Assembly (NCBI GenBank): GCA_905221605.1
Contig: CAJNDS010002262.1
Coordinates: 1-64,000, forward strand
Reading direction: 5' to 3'
Source of the DNA: Symbiodinium natans
Taxonomy: Eukaryota; Sar; Dinophyceae; Suessiales; Symbiodiniaceae
Length of the DNA: 64,000 nt
The notes beneath the pieces were generated by a model, which did no database searches, was not told the origin of the DNA, and worked only from the letters and a program-made list of their open reading frames with translations. A program made the translations under genes and the position numbers. Position 1 is the first letter of the stretch. Every line of letters begins with the position of its first letter. Of the stretch, positions 39,777-50,020 are shown piece by piece.

Positions 39777-40019
39777 GCAAAAACTACTATAGTAATTATA
39801 CAAAGTGGGAAAGAGTATGAAGTATGCTATATTGTAGAAGGTGATTGTATGTGACGGTGCGTGATCGTGCTTTATAGCATGTTATGTGACTGTCAGCCGT
39901 ATGTTCTAGTATGTTGTAGCAAGATGGAGCCAAAGATATTACATAGTATATTATCGTGCATTACAGTTACTCTAGTAGGTATTATGCAAAAGTACACGAC
40001 ATGATAAGCATGCAGCAAG

Positions 40020-40250
40020 ATAATCAAGCCAGGAGCCGCACATGAAAGAGCCCCAACCGGCCTCCTGCACTCCGTAACGTTCTGGGTAGCGTCTGCAGCG
40101 AACTGATAGCTGGCGCACTTGCTGTCATCGCGACAACGTGCACGGCATAAGGCCTTTGCAATGATCACTGCTATGGGCTCTTTTGACAGCTTGTTCAAGT
40201 GTAGGAGCTTCAACGAAGAGATCTCAAGTGACATTCGAAACCAAAAGGAC
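40020..40250 (-). CDS. Apple/PAN-like exon of gene M9
   Basis: The minus frame reads LNKLSKEPIAVIIAKALCRA, RCRDDSKCASYQFAADATQN and TECRRPVGALSCAAPGL. The C-x3-C...C-x-SY...C...C arrangement resembles PAN/Apple modules, which bind protein or carbohydrate outside the cell. This is pattern recognition by eye. Confidence 0.65.
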
Positions 40251-40619
40251 ATGCTTTCTGCGCCTCGGAAGTGGCAGCATGGTCGGGGACGGCGATGGCC
40301 TGCATGCATCTGAATGAATGTACGGGGTTCAATAAGGATTTATTGAATCCATGACCGGGAGCAAAGGAGATGGAACGAGAGTCAACAAATCATGTAACTC
40401 GCCGGATCGCGCGCGCTGGCAGAATGTCTTGCGGACGCCACATGAAACCACCTCAACGCCAGCACCAAAATGCCCTCAAACACCTGAAAAACAAAAGCCT
40501 GGCACCGAACGTCAAAGGAGTCTCCCTCCCAGCAGTACGAAGACTCCAACACACTGGACAGAGACTCGAGATGCTCCCTGGGCCGCAGGACTGTCATCAT
40601 CATGACCTCTCTGATACCC

Positions 40620-40960
40620 TCGAGGAACGCTCTCTTCGGGCTTGGCCTTGACAGTCTGTGAGACCCAACATACGGTGTCACGGACCTGAATGGTCAACGT
40701 TGCTTCTAGCTTGGCACAGCTTCCAGGATTTGCAGTTTCGTACTCTACGATGCTGGGCATTGTCCCTATGCGTCCCTCGGCCATGAAATAGTACGAGGCT
40801 GACATGAAGAGCTGTGGAAACCATCACAGCACGTATGCAGAGCAGACCCGAGTTCCCTCAGTTTTGCTTGTCACAGCCACAGGAGGCAACGAGGCATCTG
40901 GGAAGAGGCCAAAGACCCGGCAGCCCAGAGTAAACGCCTCTCCAGGGTCTCGGGTGCATC
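40620..40960 (-). CDS. Exon of gene M9 with in-frame TGA
   Basis: One minus frame reads DPGEAFTLGCRVFGLFPDAS, PVAVTSKTEGTRVCSAYVL, TGA at 40824-40826, WFPQLFMSASYYFMAEGRIG, PSIVEYETANPGSCAKLEAT and TVCWVSQTVKAKPEES. Both sides of the stop are strongly coding in the same frame. A 21-nt intron ending TTCCACAG is the alternative to a nonsense mutation. Confidence 0.65.
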
Positions 40961-41020
40961 AGGGATCAGTCTGTGTAGTTTCAACATTCTTCGCACGTAA
41001 ACGTATAAGAACAAGGGTGC

Positions 41021-41078
41021 CTTGTGTTGGGTTTGGTTACTACCAAAATAAGGGCAAAAGCGTACCACTGAGCTACCC
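41021..41078. mobile_element. Decayed family B element
   Basis: AGGGTGCCTTGTGTTGGG and GCAAAAGCGTACCACTGAGC with TACCC match family B arms. The left terminus is lost. Confidence 0.5.
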
Positions 41079-41319
41079 TCTAACTTCTAAATACAGAAGC
41101 GGCCGACACGCAAGACACGACATACAGGGGACACCGCGTCCAATTCCGGCACTTACGTCGAAGGTCGTTGAAACGCTCCTTTGAAGAACCCCCGACAAGC
41201 ACCTTCAGTCTTGCGGTTGCGGCCTGGTGTATCGCAGCTGATTTGAGATCAAACTTTAAACGGACCCTGGGAGTAATCCATCATGTTGTAACTATTCAGA
41301 ATGACATAACTATTCAGAA

Positions 41320-41465
41320 TGACAACTTCTGCCGAACCTGTTTGTACGCCCCATGCAAATGCTGACCTAGCGGTGTCCACTCCTACGGTGGTTGACAGAG
41401 CTCTTGAGAATGATCCATCTGGAAGCTCTTCAGGCTTTTCCGCAAACCAATTCATTGCCCGCACA
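41320..41465 (-). CDS. Exon of gene M9
   Basis: The minus frame reads RAMNWFAEKPEELPDGSFSR and ALSTTVGVDTARSAFAWGVQ. Good coding composition. The 3' end runs into a duplicated ATTCAGAATGACATAACT stretch (41297-41325). Confidence 0.6.
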
Positions 41466-41529
41466 AACCTGCACCCTAAACCCCAAACCCCAAACCCTAA
41501 ACCCTAAAACCTGAACCATCGTCTGCCTT

Positions 41530-41592
41530 GCGTTGAGTTCCGTTGACGTGCAGGGTATTGAAGACCTCGCCTGAGAGCGCCGTTCCGCAACG
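41530..41592 (-). CDS. Small exon of gene M9
   Basis: Between a telomere-type array and a family D element the minus frame reads LRNGALSGEVFNTLHVNGTQ then RKADDG. It fits between exons 41320-41465 and 41715-42095. Confidence 0.45.
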
Positions 41593-41699
41593 CTAATATA
41601 GGGGGCTGAATAGTTAGAATAGGGTCTTGGGGTATTTATAATAAATTTTAAAGGGACCCCATAAGGGAATATGATTGGCAATTATTCCGACGCCTATAT
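41593..41699. mobile_element. Family D palindromic element
   Basis: CTAATATAGGGGGCTGAATA and ATTATTCCGACGCCTATAT are the termini; GGGACCCCATAAGGG inside. It lies between two minus-strand exons. Confidence 0.75.
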
Positions 41700-41714
41700 C
41701 CATCACCCGATGTG

Positions 41715-42095
41715 GCCTCATGGCAGAGGCACCGAAGCTCAGCAGAGTGTCCACTACTCCTGGCAGTCTTCCGAAGAGTGGTCTTTTGCCACGGTGTTCT
41801 TGGTCCTCCCCTTCAACTGGTAAACGGTGGTATTGAAAAGAAAAAGGAAGGCTCCTATCTCGAATGATGCACTTTCGGCGTTTATTCATGATGGCCGATG
41901 GAAGTGGGAGACGAAGCATACACTGGAGAGGACCGCGCGGGTGGCACTTGCGGTTGAATTTGTGGCGACATATGGCTTGTTTCCAGGGACTTGTGCTCGT
42001 GAGATGACTCTTGGAGTAGCTGTTCGCAGGTTTCTAAGATGTCTTTCTACAAACCTTGGCCAAGCATCGTGTCGCTGCTGAGCGTATTCGACACA
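41715..42095 (-). CDS. Two adjoining exons of gene M9
   Basis: The upstream part (about 41890-42095) reads CVEYAQQRHDAWPRFVERHL, RNLRTATPRVISRAQVPGNK and YVATNSTASATRAVLSS. The downstream part (about 41715-41840), in another frame, reads LPVEGEDQEHRGKRPLFGRL and GVVDTLLSFGASAMRPHRV. A short intron near 41850-41890 is likely. Confidence 0.55.
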
Positions 42096-42369
42096 TTGAG
42101 TCGGCGTCAACATCACTTGTTTAAGGACACGCCCGGTGCAAACGGTCAGTGGCGGCTAACAGGCGCGTGTCCTTGTTTAAGCCTTGTCTGTTTTTGAATG
42201 AGCGCGTCCCCCTGTCGTTTTCCATGCTTTCACTTACCGCACTTTTATCCTATCGTATCAAATGCCCAGGCTATGCCGCTTGCCTCGACTGTTGTCCCAT
42301 GCTTTGATGGTATATCTCCTGGCTCGTGACGTGATGTCCCAAAAGCAGCTATTCCGTCTCGTGAGGCTG

Positions 42370-42555
42370 ACTGCAGGTGTGCCAAAAACGGCTCAGGCTT
42401 TGAAAACAAAACACGATTTCTTCTCCCCTCGGAAAGTCTGAGTTGCTCAAGGAGTTGGCAGGCGCCACAGTGATGACTCCCTCCGGGCTGATCTCAAGCA
42501 AGGGCTGCCCAGCAAGCAGTCCTGCAGCTCTTTTGCTTGTATGAGCCACTGCTGC
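42370..42555 (-). CDS. Exon of gene M9 following a family C element
   Basis: The minus frame reads KRAAGLLAGQPLLEISPEGV, ITVAPANSLSNSDFPRGEEI and FCFQSLSRFWHTC. A family C element (42562-42670) lies directly upstream. Function unknown. Confidence 0.6.
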
Positions 42556-42561
42556 TACCCT

Positions 42562-42670
42562 ACTAGTTGCTTAAGAACCCCTCCAAGAAGTAAAAAAACA
42601 TTCTCCCTTATAAGGGTAATATAGGGATTATTTGTTATTCTTTTGGAGTTCTTAAGCAAATAGCAGTACT
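42562..42670. mobile_element. Family C palindromic element, best copy
   Basis: ACTAGTTGCTTAAGAACCCC and GGAGTTCTTAAGCAAATAG are inverted termini around CTCCCTTATAAGGGTAAT. Other copies at 3432-3572 and 15022-15082. Confidence 0.75.
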
Positions 42671-43026
42671 TACCATTACCACTGCTGCGCCTCCAACTAC
42701 TGCTTCAGTTATGATTCGTCTAGGACTCCTCCTGCTTACCTGTTCAACAGCGACTTTTACATGTGACTACTGCTACTGCTACTGGATTCGAACTGCTAGG
42801 ACCAGAACCACTACCACGACTTCGACTAAGGAGTCGCGGGCTTTGCAAAATAGTTGTAGACAAGTGGTAGGATGTGGTAGGTGCATGAAAACATCTACTC
42901 CATCTAGCTGTAGAACTGGTATACATTGAGCAAGTTAACTTTTAGCTTCTCAGCTAACTAGCTAACTACTAGCCTACAAAAAACAACTAAGTAGCCGTCA
43001 CTCCGAGACTGCCGGGTGTTCCGTAG

Positions 43027-43158
43027 GTTTAGGGTTTAGGGTTTAGGGTTTAGGGTTTAGGGTTTAGGGTTTAGGGTTTAGGGTTTAGGGTTTAGGGTTT
43101 AGGGTTTAGGGTTTAGGGTACCCTAAACCCTAAACCCTAAACCCTAAACCCTAAACCC
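43027..43158. repeat. Head-to-head telomere-repeat junction
   Basis: Thirteen perfect TTTAGGG units meet five CCCTAAA units at GGGTACCC (43117-43124) with nothing between. The orientation (G-strand running into C-strand) is that expected from joining two chromosome ends. A palindromic expansion of an interstitial array is the alternative. Confidence 0.95.
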
Positions 43159-43161
43159 CGT

Positions 43162-43285
43162 GTTGCCGAGCGGCCCATGCTCAGAAGGCGGTCATACGTG
43201 AACTTTGTAGTGGGATCTCCTCCGGCCACGCTGCAAGCCATGCTGTACATCCTCAGCCGACACATGATCCGGACTCTCCACTTCA
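43162..43285 (-). CDS. Exon beside head-to-head array
   Basis: The minus frame reads KWRVRIMCRLRMYSMACSVA then GGDPTTKFTYDRLLSMGRSA. Basic with several Met/Cys. Telomere-type arrays lie on both sides. Family unknown. Confidence 0.5.
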
Positions 43286-43564
43286 GGGTTTGGGGTTTGG
43301 GGTTTGGGGTTTAGGGCATCATAAAAAGTTGTACTCATGGAGCATAGCGAAGGCATCAACTGTGGGGGGGAGGTCGTGATGGTAGCGTAGCCATTAGAGG
43401 TAGGCCGTCCACCTCGTACAGGAGAGTACACTACTCATCTACCCCAGCCCTGCAGAGCATATGCGCCTCTAATTTTCCTCATTTTTTTCGAAAATTTACT
43501 TTGCAGGAGATACATCGAGATCAAAAACGGCCCATGCGCCCAGCAGCCTCCGTCCTGACTGGAG

Positions 43565-43745
43565 GTCATCCGGCCACACCCGCCAGCCAAACCACCCGCC
43601 CGTAACCTCCGCCCGTAAAGTCCGCCCGTAAAGTCCGCCCATAAAGCCGCCCGTAAAGCCGCCCTTAAAGTCCGCCCGTAATGCCGCCCACAAAGCTGCC
43701 CGTAAACTCCGCACGAGAAGCCGCCCGTAAAGCCGCCCTTGAAGC
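43565..43745. repeat. 12-bp tandem repeat
   Basis: GCCGCCCGTAAA / GTCCGCCCGTAAA units repeat about 14 times. On the minus strand the frame reads LRAAL / FTGGF-type repeats and continues into WAVFDLDVSPAK, so part could be a Gly-rich coding repeat. Uncertain. Confidence 0.6.
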
Positions 43746-43749
43746 GGTC

Positions 43750-44580
43750 ATTGCAGCTCTCAATGAAGCATTGTAGGGCACCTTCCTGAACACCTAGTGC
43801 GGGAGGCTTCGCCCGTAGTGCCTGAGGACCTCGAAGTCAATTGGATCTTCTCTTCAGAATTTAGGGCGCCAGTTTAAGGGCACGTTTAAGGGCACCGTCT
43901 ACGGCAAGCCCGCATAAGACCAACCTTGCAGGCACATCAGAAGAATCAACACCTGCCTGACAAATAGCCGCTGGCTTAAGATGTCGCCTATAATGCACAA
44001 GCTGGAACACCTGTTTCAAAACAAGAACAGATTGAAACGATGCAAGCTCATGATCAGGGCTTGATATGACGGCTCAACGTGCAGCGGCTTTTACTGAATA
44101 CGGAAGCTGGAACACGTGCCGCGCGTTCCCAGTGAAAAACCTGTTGAAATATGATTTCGTCAACATGCTTGAAAATGTAAAAAAACGAAGGCCAATATCA
44201 AGCTTTGAAAACACCATTTAAAAGGCATTAAGGGCTCTGCAGGCTTGGGGGACACGACACTACCTACGAAACAGCCTACATTTTGTCTAGTATATAGTAC
44301 TAGATAGTATACCACGTAGTCTCATCCAAGCTTCCGGGGCTTCATCAGGCCCAGATCCTTGTGTGGCTTAGGGCTCAGGGGCGGGAGCTCTTCACCGATG
44401 GTCGCTGACACCGTCGAGGCATCGTACCTGACATGAGTTGTAACGAGGTCAAATGAAGCTAGGCTATGCTCATCTGTATATAGTACAGGAAAACCCTAAA
44501 CCCTAAACCCTAAACCCTAGACCCAGGGTAGTTGGCAAGCTTCGCGTCATGGATACCTCTTGCAAATAAGACCTGTGACT
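43750..44580. other. No confident gene
   Basis: Single-copy sequence with imperfect repeats of GAAACGATGCAAGC-type words, a TATAGTACTAGATAGTATA cluster (44285-44312) and three CCCTAAA units (44495-44522). Confidence 0.3.
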
Positions 44581-44667
44581 CGGGATGTCCCCCCCTGAAA
44601 CTAACAGTCCTTCATCGGGATTATAGTAGGGGGCACTCTAGAATCCCTAGTAAATAAGGAAAGCCCT
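44580..44667. mobile_element. Family E element, right arm decayed
   Basis: GGGATGTCCCCCCCTGAAAC with TAACAGTCC matches the family E left arm. The right arm is only weakly complementary. Confidence 0.5.
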
Positions 44668-45142
44668 GTCAGCATAAAGGTGACCTTTCTCTGACAAAAC
44701 TCGCACCCTCGGTGCCGGCCCTGAGGCGTCAGAGGTTGCCGTAACCACCCCCCGATTCCTCTAATCCCTTCCCTAGACTTCGGGCTTCTCAATGGAGAAC
44801 GGAAATATTCACGCACTGGGAATTCACGCACTGGGAATTTGCTTGGGAAAAATTTCGGGAGACATTGGCATGGAACTTTTGCTGTTCTTGAACTTCTTTG
44901 GGCACGAAGAGCAGGGAAAGCATCGCAATTCACGAAACGAACTCTGACTGTAAATGGGGGGGGGGTGGTTCGCAAACATCTTGGTATCTAAACTAAACCC
45001 AACCTCAGCCAGGTAATGCAACGTAGTCCGCGATTCGTTTCAGGCCAACCCTTTTTAACATGCTTTGCGTCGAAGATAGATCCTCTTTTCCCCTTGCCGC
45101 AGGAGCCTGAAAAGCCCTACTGCCTTATTGCCCTGCTTTAGC

Positions 45143-45300
45143 TTTAGGGTTTAGGGTTTAGGGTTTAGGGTTTAGGGTAGTTTAGGGTTTAGGGTTTAGG
45201 GTTAAGGGTTAAGGGCTTAGGGTTTAGGGTTTAGGGTTTACGGTTTAGGGTTTAGGGTTTGGATAACTTTAGGGTTTGGGGTTCACGGTTTAGGCAGCCT
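45143..45300. repeat. TTTAGGG array with variants
   Basis: About 18 units including TTAAGGG, TTTACGG and TTTGGGG, broken once by TAGTTTAGGG. Confidence 0.9.
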
Positions 45301-45459
45301 GTGACGAATGGAATCTCCAGTCCAGGCTGCCGAGTCGACTATGGACCTCCTACTGACCCGCTGACCCTCCCAAAACAACCTTGCCTGTTTAGGGTTTGGG
45401 GTTTGGGGTTGAGGGTTTAGGGCTTAAGGGTGGAACGACCCTAAAACCCTGCACCCCAC

Positions 45460-45700
45460 AGCCTTTGCACGCCGGGCCGGACCGAGGGGAACGATGCTCC
45501 GAGTTCAACAATGCTATACACATCCCGCACACTTCCCAAGGTCGAGCGGAAACTCACAGAACCTCATATGTCATGGAGAACTATTCAGGAAGAGACGGGC
45601 AAAAACGTGCGGGCCCGGCCATGCTGCTGTTCACAACAAGTTGCAAAGTGCAATACAGTGAGTTGGCGGGACCAACACTCCAATGCGCCCAGGGTTAAGC
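45460..45700 (+). CDS. Possible plus-strand exon
   Basis: The plus frame reads GPDRGERCSEFNNAIHIPHT, ETHRTSYVMENYSGRDGQKR and LLFTTSCKVQYSELAGPTLQ. Plausible but without clear borders; the minus strand is less open. Confidence 0.3.
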
Positions 45701-46229
45701 GATGGGGAATGACGTGGCACCTCCTTTTCGGGCAGAGCTCCGGCCATTGAATCCAGGTCTATTTCAAGGTATCATTGCGGGCCGAACATAGTTTGAGGTC
45801 GTCTGTTCCTGTCCGGGAGACAAGCCGGCTCAAGCAGCGCCCGCCAGTCCTTCCCCCATCTCTGCTTGAAAAGCTTTCAACGGCGTAGTCTGCTTGTGAG
45901 TCTTGTGTTCCATTGATTCCACTCAGAATCATAATCGCAACATATCACAATTTTTATCGAAAGATTTACCCTATGCTTAAAATTGGCTCCACACCGGGCA
46001 ACAAACAGCTAGAGAAGAGGCAGGGGCACTCCAGCGTCGTCCATGGACGGGGACGGAGAGCGACGAAAGACGTCTCGTACCTCTGGAATTCCATGGAGAC
46101 TGGCAGCCGACTAGCTCTTCGGGGATTTTGAAGGTGCAGCAACGAAGTGCAATCTCTTCTATCCTGGCATTTTTCCGACAGGGGCCTTTGGGTAAGCCAG
46201 ACAACAAAAACAGAGGAAGGCCCAAACAA

Positions 46230-46499
46230 CTCCGTTCTTGGGGCTTCTTGTTGGCCTTCCAGGCAGTGACCACGCACACCGCCCCGTCCTGGCCGAAGAA
46301 TTGGTCGTCCACGACCGAGACACCGCCTCCCTCTGTGGTTTGGTCGATGTAGCTCAAGACACCGTCTGCGTCACTGATGTTGAGCCAACTGATCTTCGGG
46401 GCGCAGCCCAACTCGAACTTGGACCAGCCGGGCCCCTTCTTCAGGGGCGCCTCACTGGTTCCCGCGTGGAAGAGGAGGGTGGCGGACTTGTAGTTGATC
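46230..46499 (-). CDS. Exon of Cys-rich gene M10, downstream of a palindromic intron
   Basis: The minus frame reads INYKSATLLFHAGTSEAPLK, KFELGCAPKISWLNISDADG, DQTTEGGGVSVVDDQFFGQD and GAVCVVTAWKANKK. It joins in frame to 46606-46785 across a 106-nt intron. The 3' border is uncertain. Confidence 0.75.
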
Positions 46500-46605
46500 C
46501 TTGGTTGCCCAGCACCTAGGTGAACTAAAGGTTAGCCTTTGGGATTATAAGGGGAATATACTACCCCAAGAAGGCTAAAGGTTGCATGCTCTACTACTAA
46601 GGATC
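46500..46605 (-). other. GA-AG intron made of a palindromic element (family J)
   Basis: The 106-nt minus-strand intron begins GATCCTTAGTAGTAGAGC and ends GGGCAACCAAG. GATC occurs at both borders and the join is AANE|INYKSA in frame. The inside is an inverted repeat: AGCCTTTGGGATTATAAGG and CCCCAAGAAGGCTAAAGG words on the plus strand. Confidence 0.75.
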
Positions 46606-46785
46606 TCGTTGGCCGCGATCAAGACCTTGGCCACGTCGGTGACGTCGGATTCTTGGTGAGCTGTGACTTCGCATTCGAGGGAGAAAGCTTCGACCGGCTT
46701 TGCGCGGCCTTCCATGTAGGAAATCACACCAGTGGAGCTGTCCTGGCGCTTGAATCTTGCAAACTGGGAGATGGCGCCGATTTGT
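46606..46785 (-). CDS. Exon of gene M10
   Basis: The minus frame reads GAISQFARFKRQDSSTGVIS, YMEGRAKPVEAFSLECEVTA and QESDVTDVAKVLIAANE. Clear coding composition. The 5' border is near a CAAG/TTTGCAAG acceptor-like site. Confidence 0.75.
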
Positions 46786-46916
46786 TGTCATGTTTATCCG
46801 GTTATGAGTCATTTGGGGTTTTGGGGCCGGTGCAACAAAGACTGACGTCAGCCAACACGAGCACTATGAAAACCGACAAGTCAGGAACCCTCCCTCCATT
46901 TGTTGAGTCGCAATTC

Positions 46917-47895
46917 TGAGTTCCCAATACATCGTGAGGTATTGCTTACTGCTTAGGCGTAAGTTCGTCTTCCGATCATGTTCAATGTCAACTGGCGCAA
47001 TTGCCCAGTCCATGGTGAGGTTGTACATCGGCAGTTCGCACTTGGCGTCCAAGCTGTAGTGGTCCGCTGTGCGGGGCTCCGGCTGCATGATGATGTTGGA
47101 GTCCAACGACCAGCGACGGTTCGGGTAGATGAAAGGCGATGGGGTCAAAACTCCACCTCCGCATTGGCAACACGCCTCATTGCTGGACTGGCCCCTGACT
47201 TTCACATCGTTGCAGTCAGTGTGCGCCAGCTGCGGGCACGCCTTCCCATCCTGGCTCAGCCATCCTGCAGAGCTTGCACAGGCAACGCACATCCCGTCAC
47301 GGAACAGAAACCCTTCCGAACAGCGCTGGCACGTCCCCGAGCCAAACGAGGCGCAGCCGGTGCAAGCCTTGCTGGTGATGGGGCAGCAGGTCTCGGTCAC
47401 ACCCGTTGAGCCAAACTCCATCAGCTTCAGCTCCCCAGGACAGGCCCTCAGCGATGACTCCGCCTTCTCCGTCTGCATGTGCAAAACGGAAGCCACATTC
47501 TGAACCACAGGCTTAGCCGCCTTTTTGCAGCTCGGGCTGAGGTCGTTGGAGCCATTGCCTTGGAGCCGCGCCACCAGACCCGACAGGCCTGGGTTGTCAG
47601 CGGAATTAGGGGCCGATCGCCCATCTCCAAAGGTCTCCAACTTGCCCTGCACCTGAGCCAGCTGCTCCTTGAGGCCTGCGTCCTCCCGCTGCAGCTTCTC
47701 GACCGTGTCCTCCATGCGCTCCATCATCCTCAAGACCTTGTCCTCCAAGCCGCCCTTCTCTGTGTTTGCCTAGCGAGTGCGGGCTTGCTTCCGAAGCTCT
47801 GGAAACAGATTTGCCAGTGCATCCTGGACACATGCGAAGTGCCCAATTGCTCCGGAGCACGTTGGCCTAAATGGCCTGCATGGGGTCGCTGTACT
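46917..47895 (-). CDS. Large exon of gene M10: coiled coil plus Cys-rich region, in-frame TAG
   Basis: After acceptor TTTCAG the minus frame reads CSGAIGHFACVQDALANLFP, ELRKQARTR, TAG at 47770-47772, then ANTEKGGLEDKVLRMMERME in the same frame. A coiled coil follows (LQREDAGLKEQLAQVQGKLE), then a Cys-rich block (ETCCPITSKACTGCASFGSG, CQRCSEGFLFRDGMCVACAS) resembling ephrin-receptor/GCC2-GCC3 type modules. Next comes SLDSNIIMQPEPRTADHYSL and MDWAIAPVDIEHDRK. Probably secreted or surface. The stop suggests a pseudogene copy or an assembly error, unless translation starts at the Met of LEDKVLRMMERM. Confidence 0.75.
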
Positions 47896-48499
47896 CTGAA
47901 AGTCTTGCAAGTGTAGTAAGTACTTGCAATCTACTCGACTTGCCTGCAGTATGAGTCATATATACAATGTAATCACCCACGTACTGCCCCAGAACGAGTC
48001 TGCTGACCCCAGCTTCGTGGGGCCTGCGTCAAGTCCTTCTCAGGGTTTAGGGTTTTGGGTTCCATGTGTTGGGTCGGCTCCCTCCCACAGCGACGTGCCC
48101 CAATTTTTCGGCTTTCGCAGCTTGGCACCCCCACTCCTGCCTTAACTTTGTGCATCCAGTAATGCAACAGCACTTCGTTTTTGGAGACCTCTTGCAGAGT
48201 AACTCACAACTCCGAGCCAACAGCATGGCATGAAAAGCAAGCCTGCAAGATTTTATGCTAGCTTCATCGCCCGCGCGTTTCCGGCTTCGACTTGCCCATC
48301 ATGTGGCGGGCTGCCGTGCATCCGACTCGCTGCTCGCGGGCGTCGGTGGAAGGGAAGGCAAAGGGTCCATGTTATACAGTACATACTTGGGCTTTCTGGT
48401 AAATACAATGTTGCTACATATTACTACCAAAGTATCACATCTAGAAAACTGTAATGATGCTTGCCCTCTTGGGGGGTGGGGAGAGCGGAGCGCATCACG

Positions 48500-48810
48500 G
48501 ACCCTTGGTCTTTCCTGGCTTTTGTCTCCCTTCTCGCACATAAGCACGAGAATCAGGAGCACCTGTCGACTGCTGAGAGCTCATGATGCTCACTTTTCGA
48601 GGGGCGGCAAAGTAAGCCCGTGGAAAAATCGTCGTGCCCACGGCTTTTTCACGCGCAGACGTCGGAACATCACTTGCGCCCTCAAACCCGGCCCCTCCGC
48701 AGTCGAACGCTGCGCCGCAAGGCCCCAAACTGTATGAAGCAAGATTTGGCAATCCACCAAGACTCGCACGATGTGCAAACTCTGCACACACAAGCGTCGC
48801 AATTGGGACA
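48500..48810 (-). CDS. Probable exon
   Basis: About 100 codons: TLVCAEFAHRASLGGLPNLA, YSLGPCGAAFDCGGAGFEGA, SDVPTSAREKAVGTTIFPRA and MSSQQSTGAPDSRAYVREGR. Plausible, with plus-strand frames overlapping it. No family is recognised. Confidence 0.45.
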
Positions 48811-48999
48811 GGCAAGGACAGCCGCCTGAATCATCACCCATTTCTCTGGTGCTCATCATCATTACTTATACTACTTAGTACGTGTGGCGGCCAGGCCTGA
48901 AAAAATCTTGGCTGCCAAGACCTGGGCCATGATAGCAGCAGAGTCTGACATGCAACTGCCACACCCTAGATTCCAACGTCTTGAAGCCTGCGTATGTAC

Positions 49000-49053
49000 T
49001 TCCCTAAACCCTAAACCCTAAACCCCAAACCCCAAACCCTAAACCCTAAACCT
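49000..49053. repeat. (CCCTAAA)n array
   Basis: Seven units, three as CCCCAAA. Confidence 0.85.
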
Positions 49054-49194
49054 TGGACTTGACATGTCAATGGCAGACCCACGGAAAAAGGCACATCAGG
49101 CCCCAATGTGGGCTTGCGACGCAACTTGCCCAAGGACTTCTGGCTCCCGAAACTCCACTCTTCTCACTGCAGCATCGCAAAGTACTAATGACGG

Positions 49195-49515
49195 TAATAC
49201 TAAGAAAAGAGTAAGAAGAATGATAGCAATAGCAATCATAATAATAAGAAAAATTTTAAAATAATAATTATACGCATCCCCCGGGCCAAGTTTTTAGGGT
49301 AATCAATGCAGTTGATAGCGCTCCGATTTGGGCACGCCGATTTGAAGCCCGATATATATATATATATATAGAATATAAGATAAGAAGAATATGTGGCAAT
49401 CATAATAGTCATAATAGTTATGGTAATAATAATCATGGTAATAATAGCAATCGTAATGGCAGTAGTACTAGAACTAGCAATGGCAATACTTATAGTGATA
49501 GTATTGGTAGTAGTA
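49195..49515. repeat. (AATAGT)/(AATCAT) and (TA)n microsatellite
   Basis: Irregular AATAATAAT, ATAGTCATA, GTAATA words with (TA)10 at 49351-49370. Similar to 58140-58310. Confidence 0.8.
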
Positions 49516-49739
49516 TAATCATAAGAATCTTAATTCACACTACTAGGTGAATTGTCATAGTAACATTCATAAAAATACAAGGACAGTCAATGCCCTGAGA
49601 CCAAATGTGCAGATCACCGAGCCCCCAGTCTGAGAACGCCACCGAAGGGGGCCAGAGGAACGGGCAGATGAGGCAGAAGAAAACCTGGGGGTCCGTTGTG
49701 GCTCTAGGGTTAGGGTTTAGGGTTAGGGCACCAAAAAAC

Positions 49740-49832
49740 ACATGAACATAAGGATTCTACTAGTGGTTCTTTTTTCGGAATCCCCCTTCGAAAGAAGGGT
49801 CCTTCTACCCCAATAGTAGGATCCTCATGTTT
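49740..49832. mobile_element. Palindromic element related to family G
   Basis: CATGAACATAAGGATTCTAC and AGTAGGATCCTCATGTTTAA are inverted termini; CCCTTCGAAAGAAGGG lies in the centre. Confidence 0.65.
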
Positions 49833-49849
49833 AAGTGGTTGTTTGGGCC

Positions 49850-50020
49850 CCTAGTGACGTGCAAACTCCAGGAACGAAAGCCAGCAATTCTGGAGTGTCC
49901 AAGAGTCCAAGAGAAAGAAAAACAGCCCTGCCAACAAAACAACTGGGGCATGAGAACGTGGAAAGGAACTCAATGGAACTCATGAACAAGATTGCATCAC
50001 AGAGAACAACCAGCCCATGA
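49850..50020 (+). CDS. Possible plus-strand exon after a palindromic element
   Basis: The plus frame reads DVQTPGTKASNSGVSKSPRE, KTALPTKQLGHENVERNSME and LMNKIASQRTTSP, then a stop. Hydrophilic, low support. Confidence 0.4.
   Translation, partial: PSDVQTPGTKASNSGVSKSPRERKTALPTKQLGHENVERNSMELMNKIASQRTTSP

Noticed and set aside
22985-41000. Stop-codon reassignment to explain in-frame TAG and TGA
   Set aside because: Both TAG and TGA occur once each as internal stops in different exons, while other exons end at TAG. Mutation, error or missed micro-introns are simpler.
43163-43240. tRNA Leu/Ser-like start GTTGCCGAGCGGCC
   Set aside because: No T-arm downstream and the stretch reads as an exon on the minus strand.
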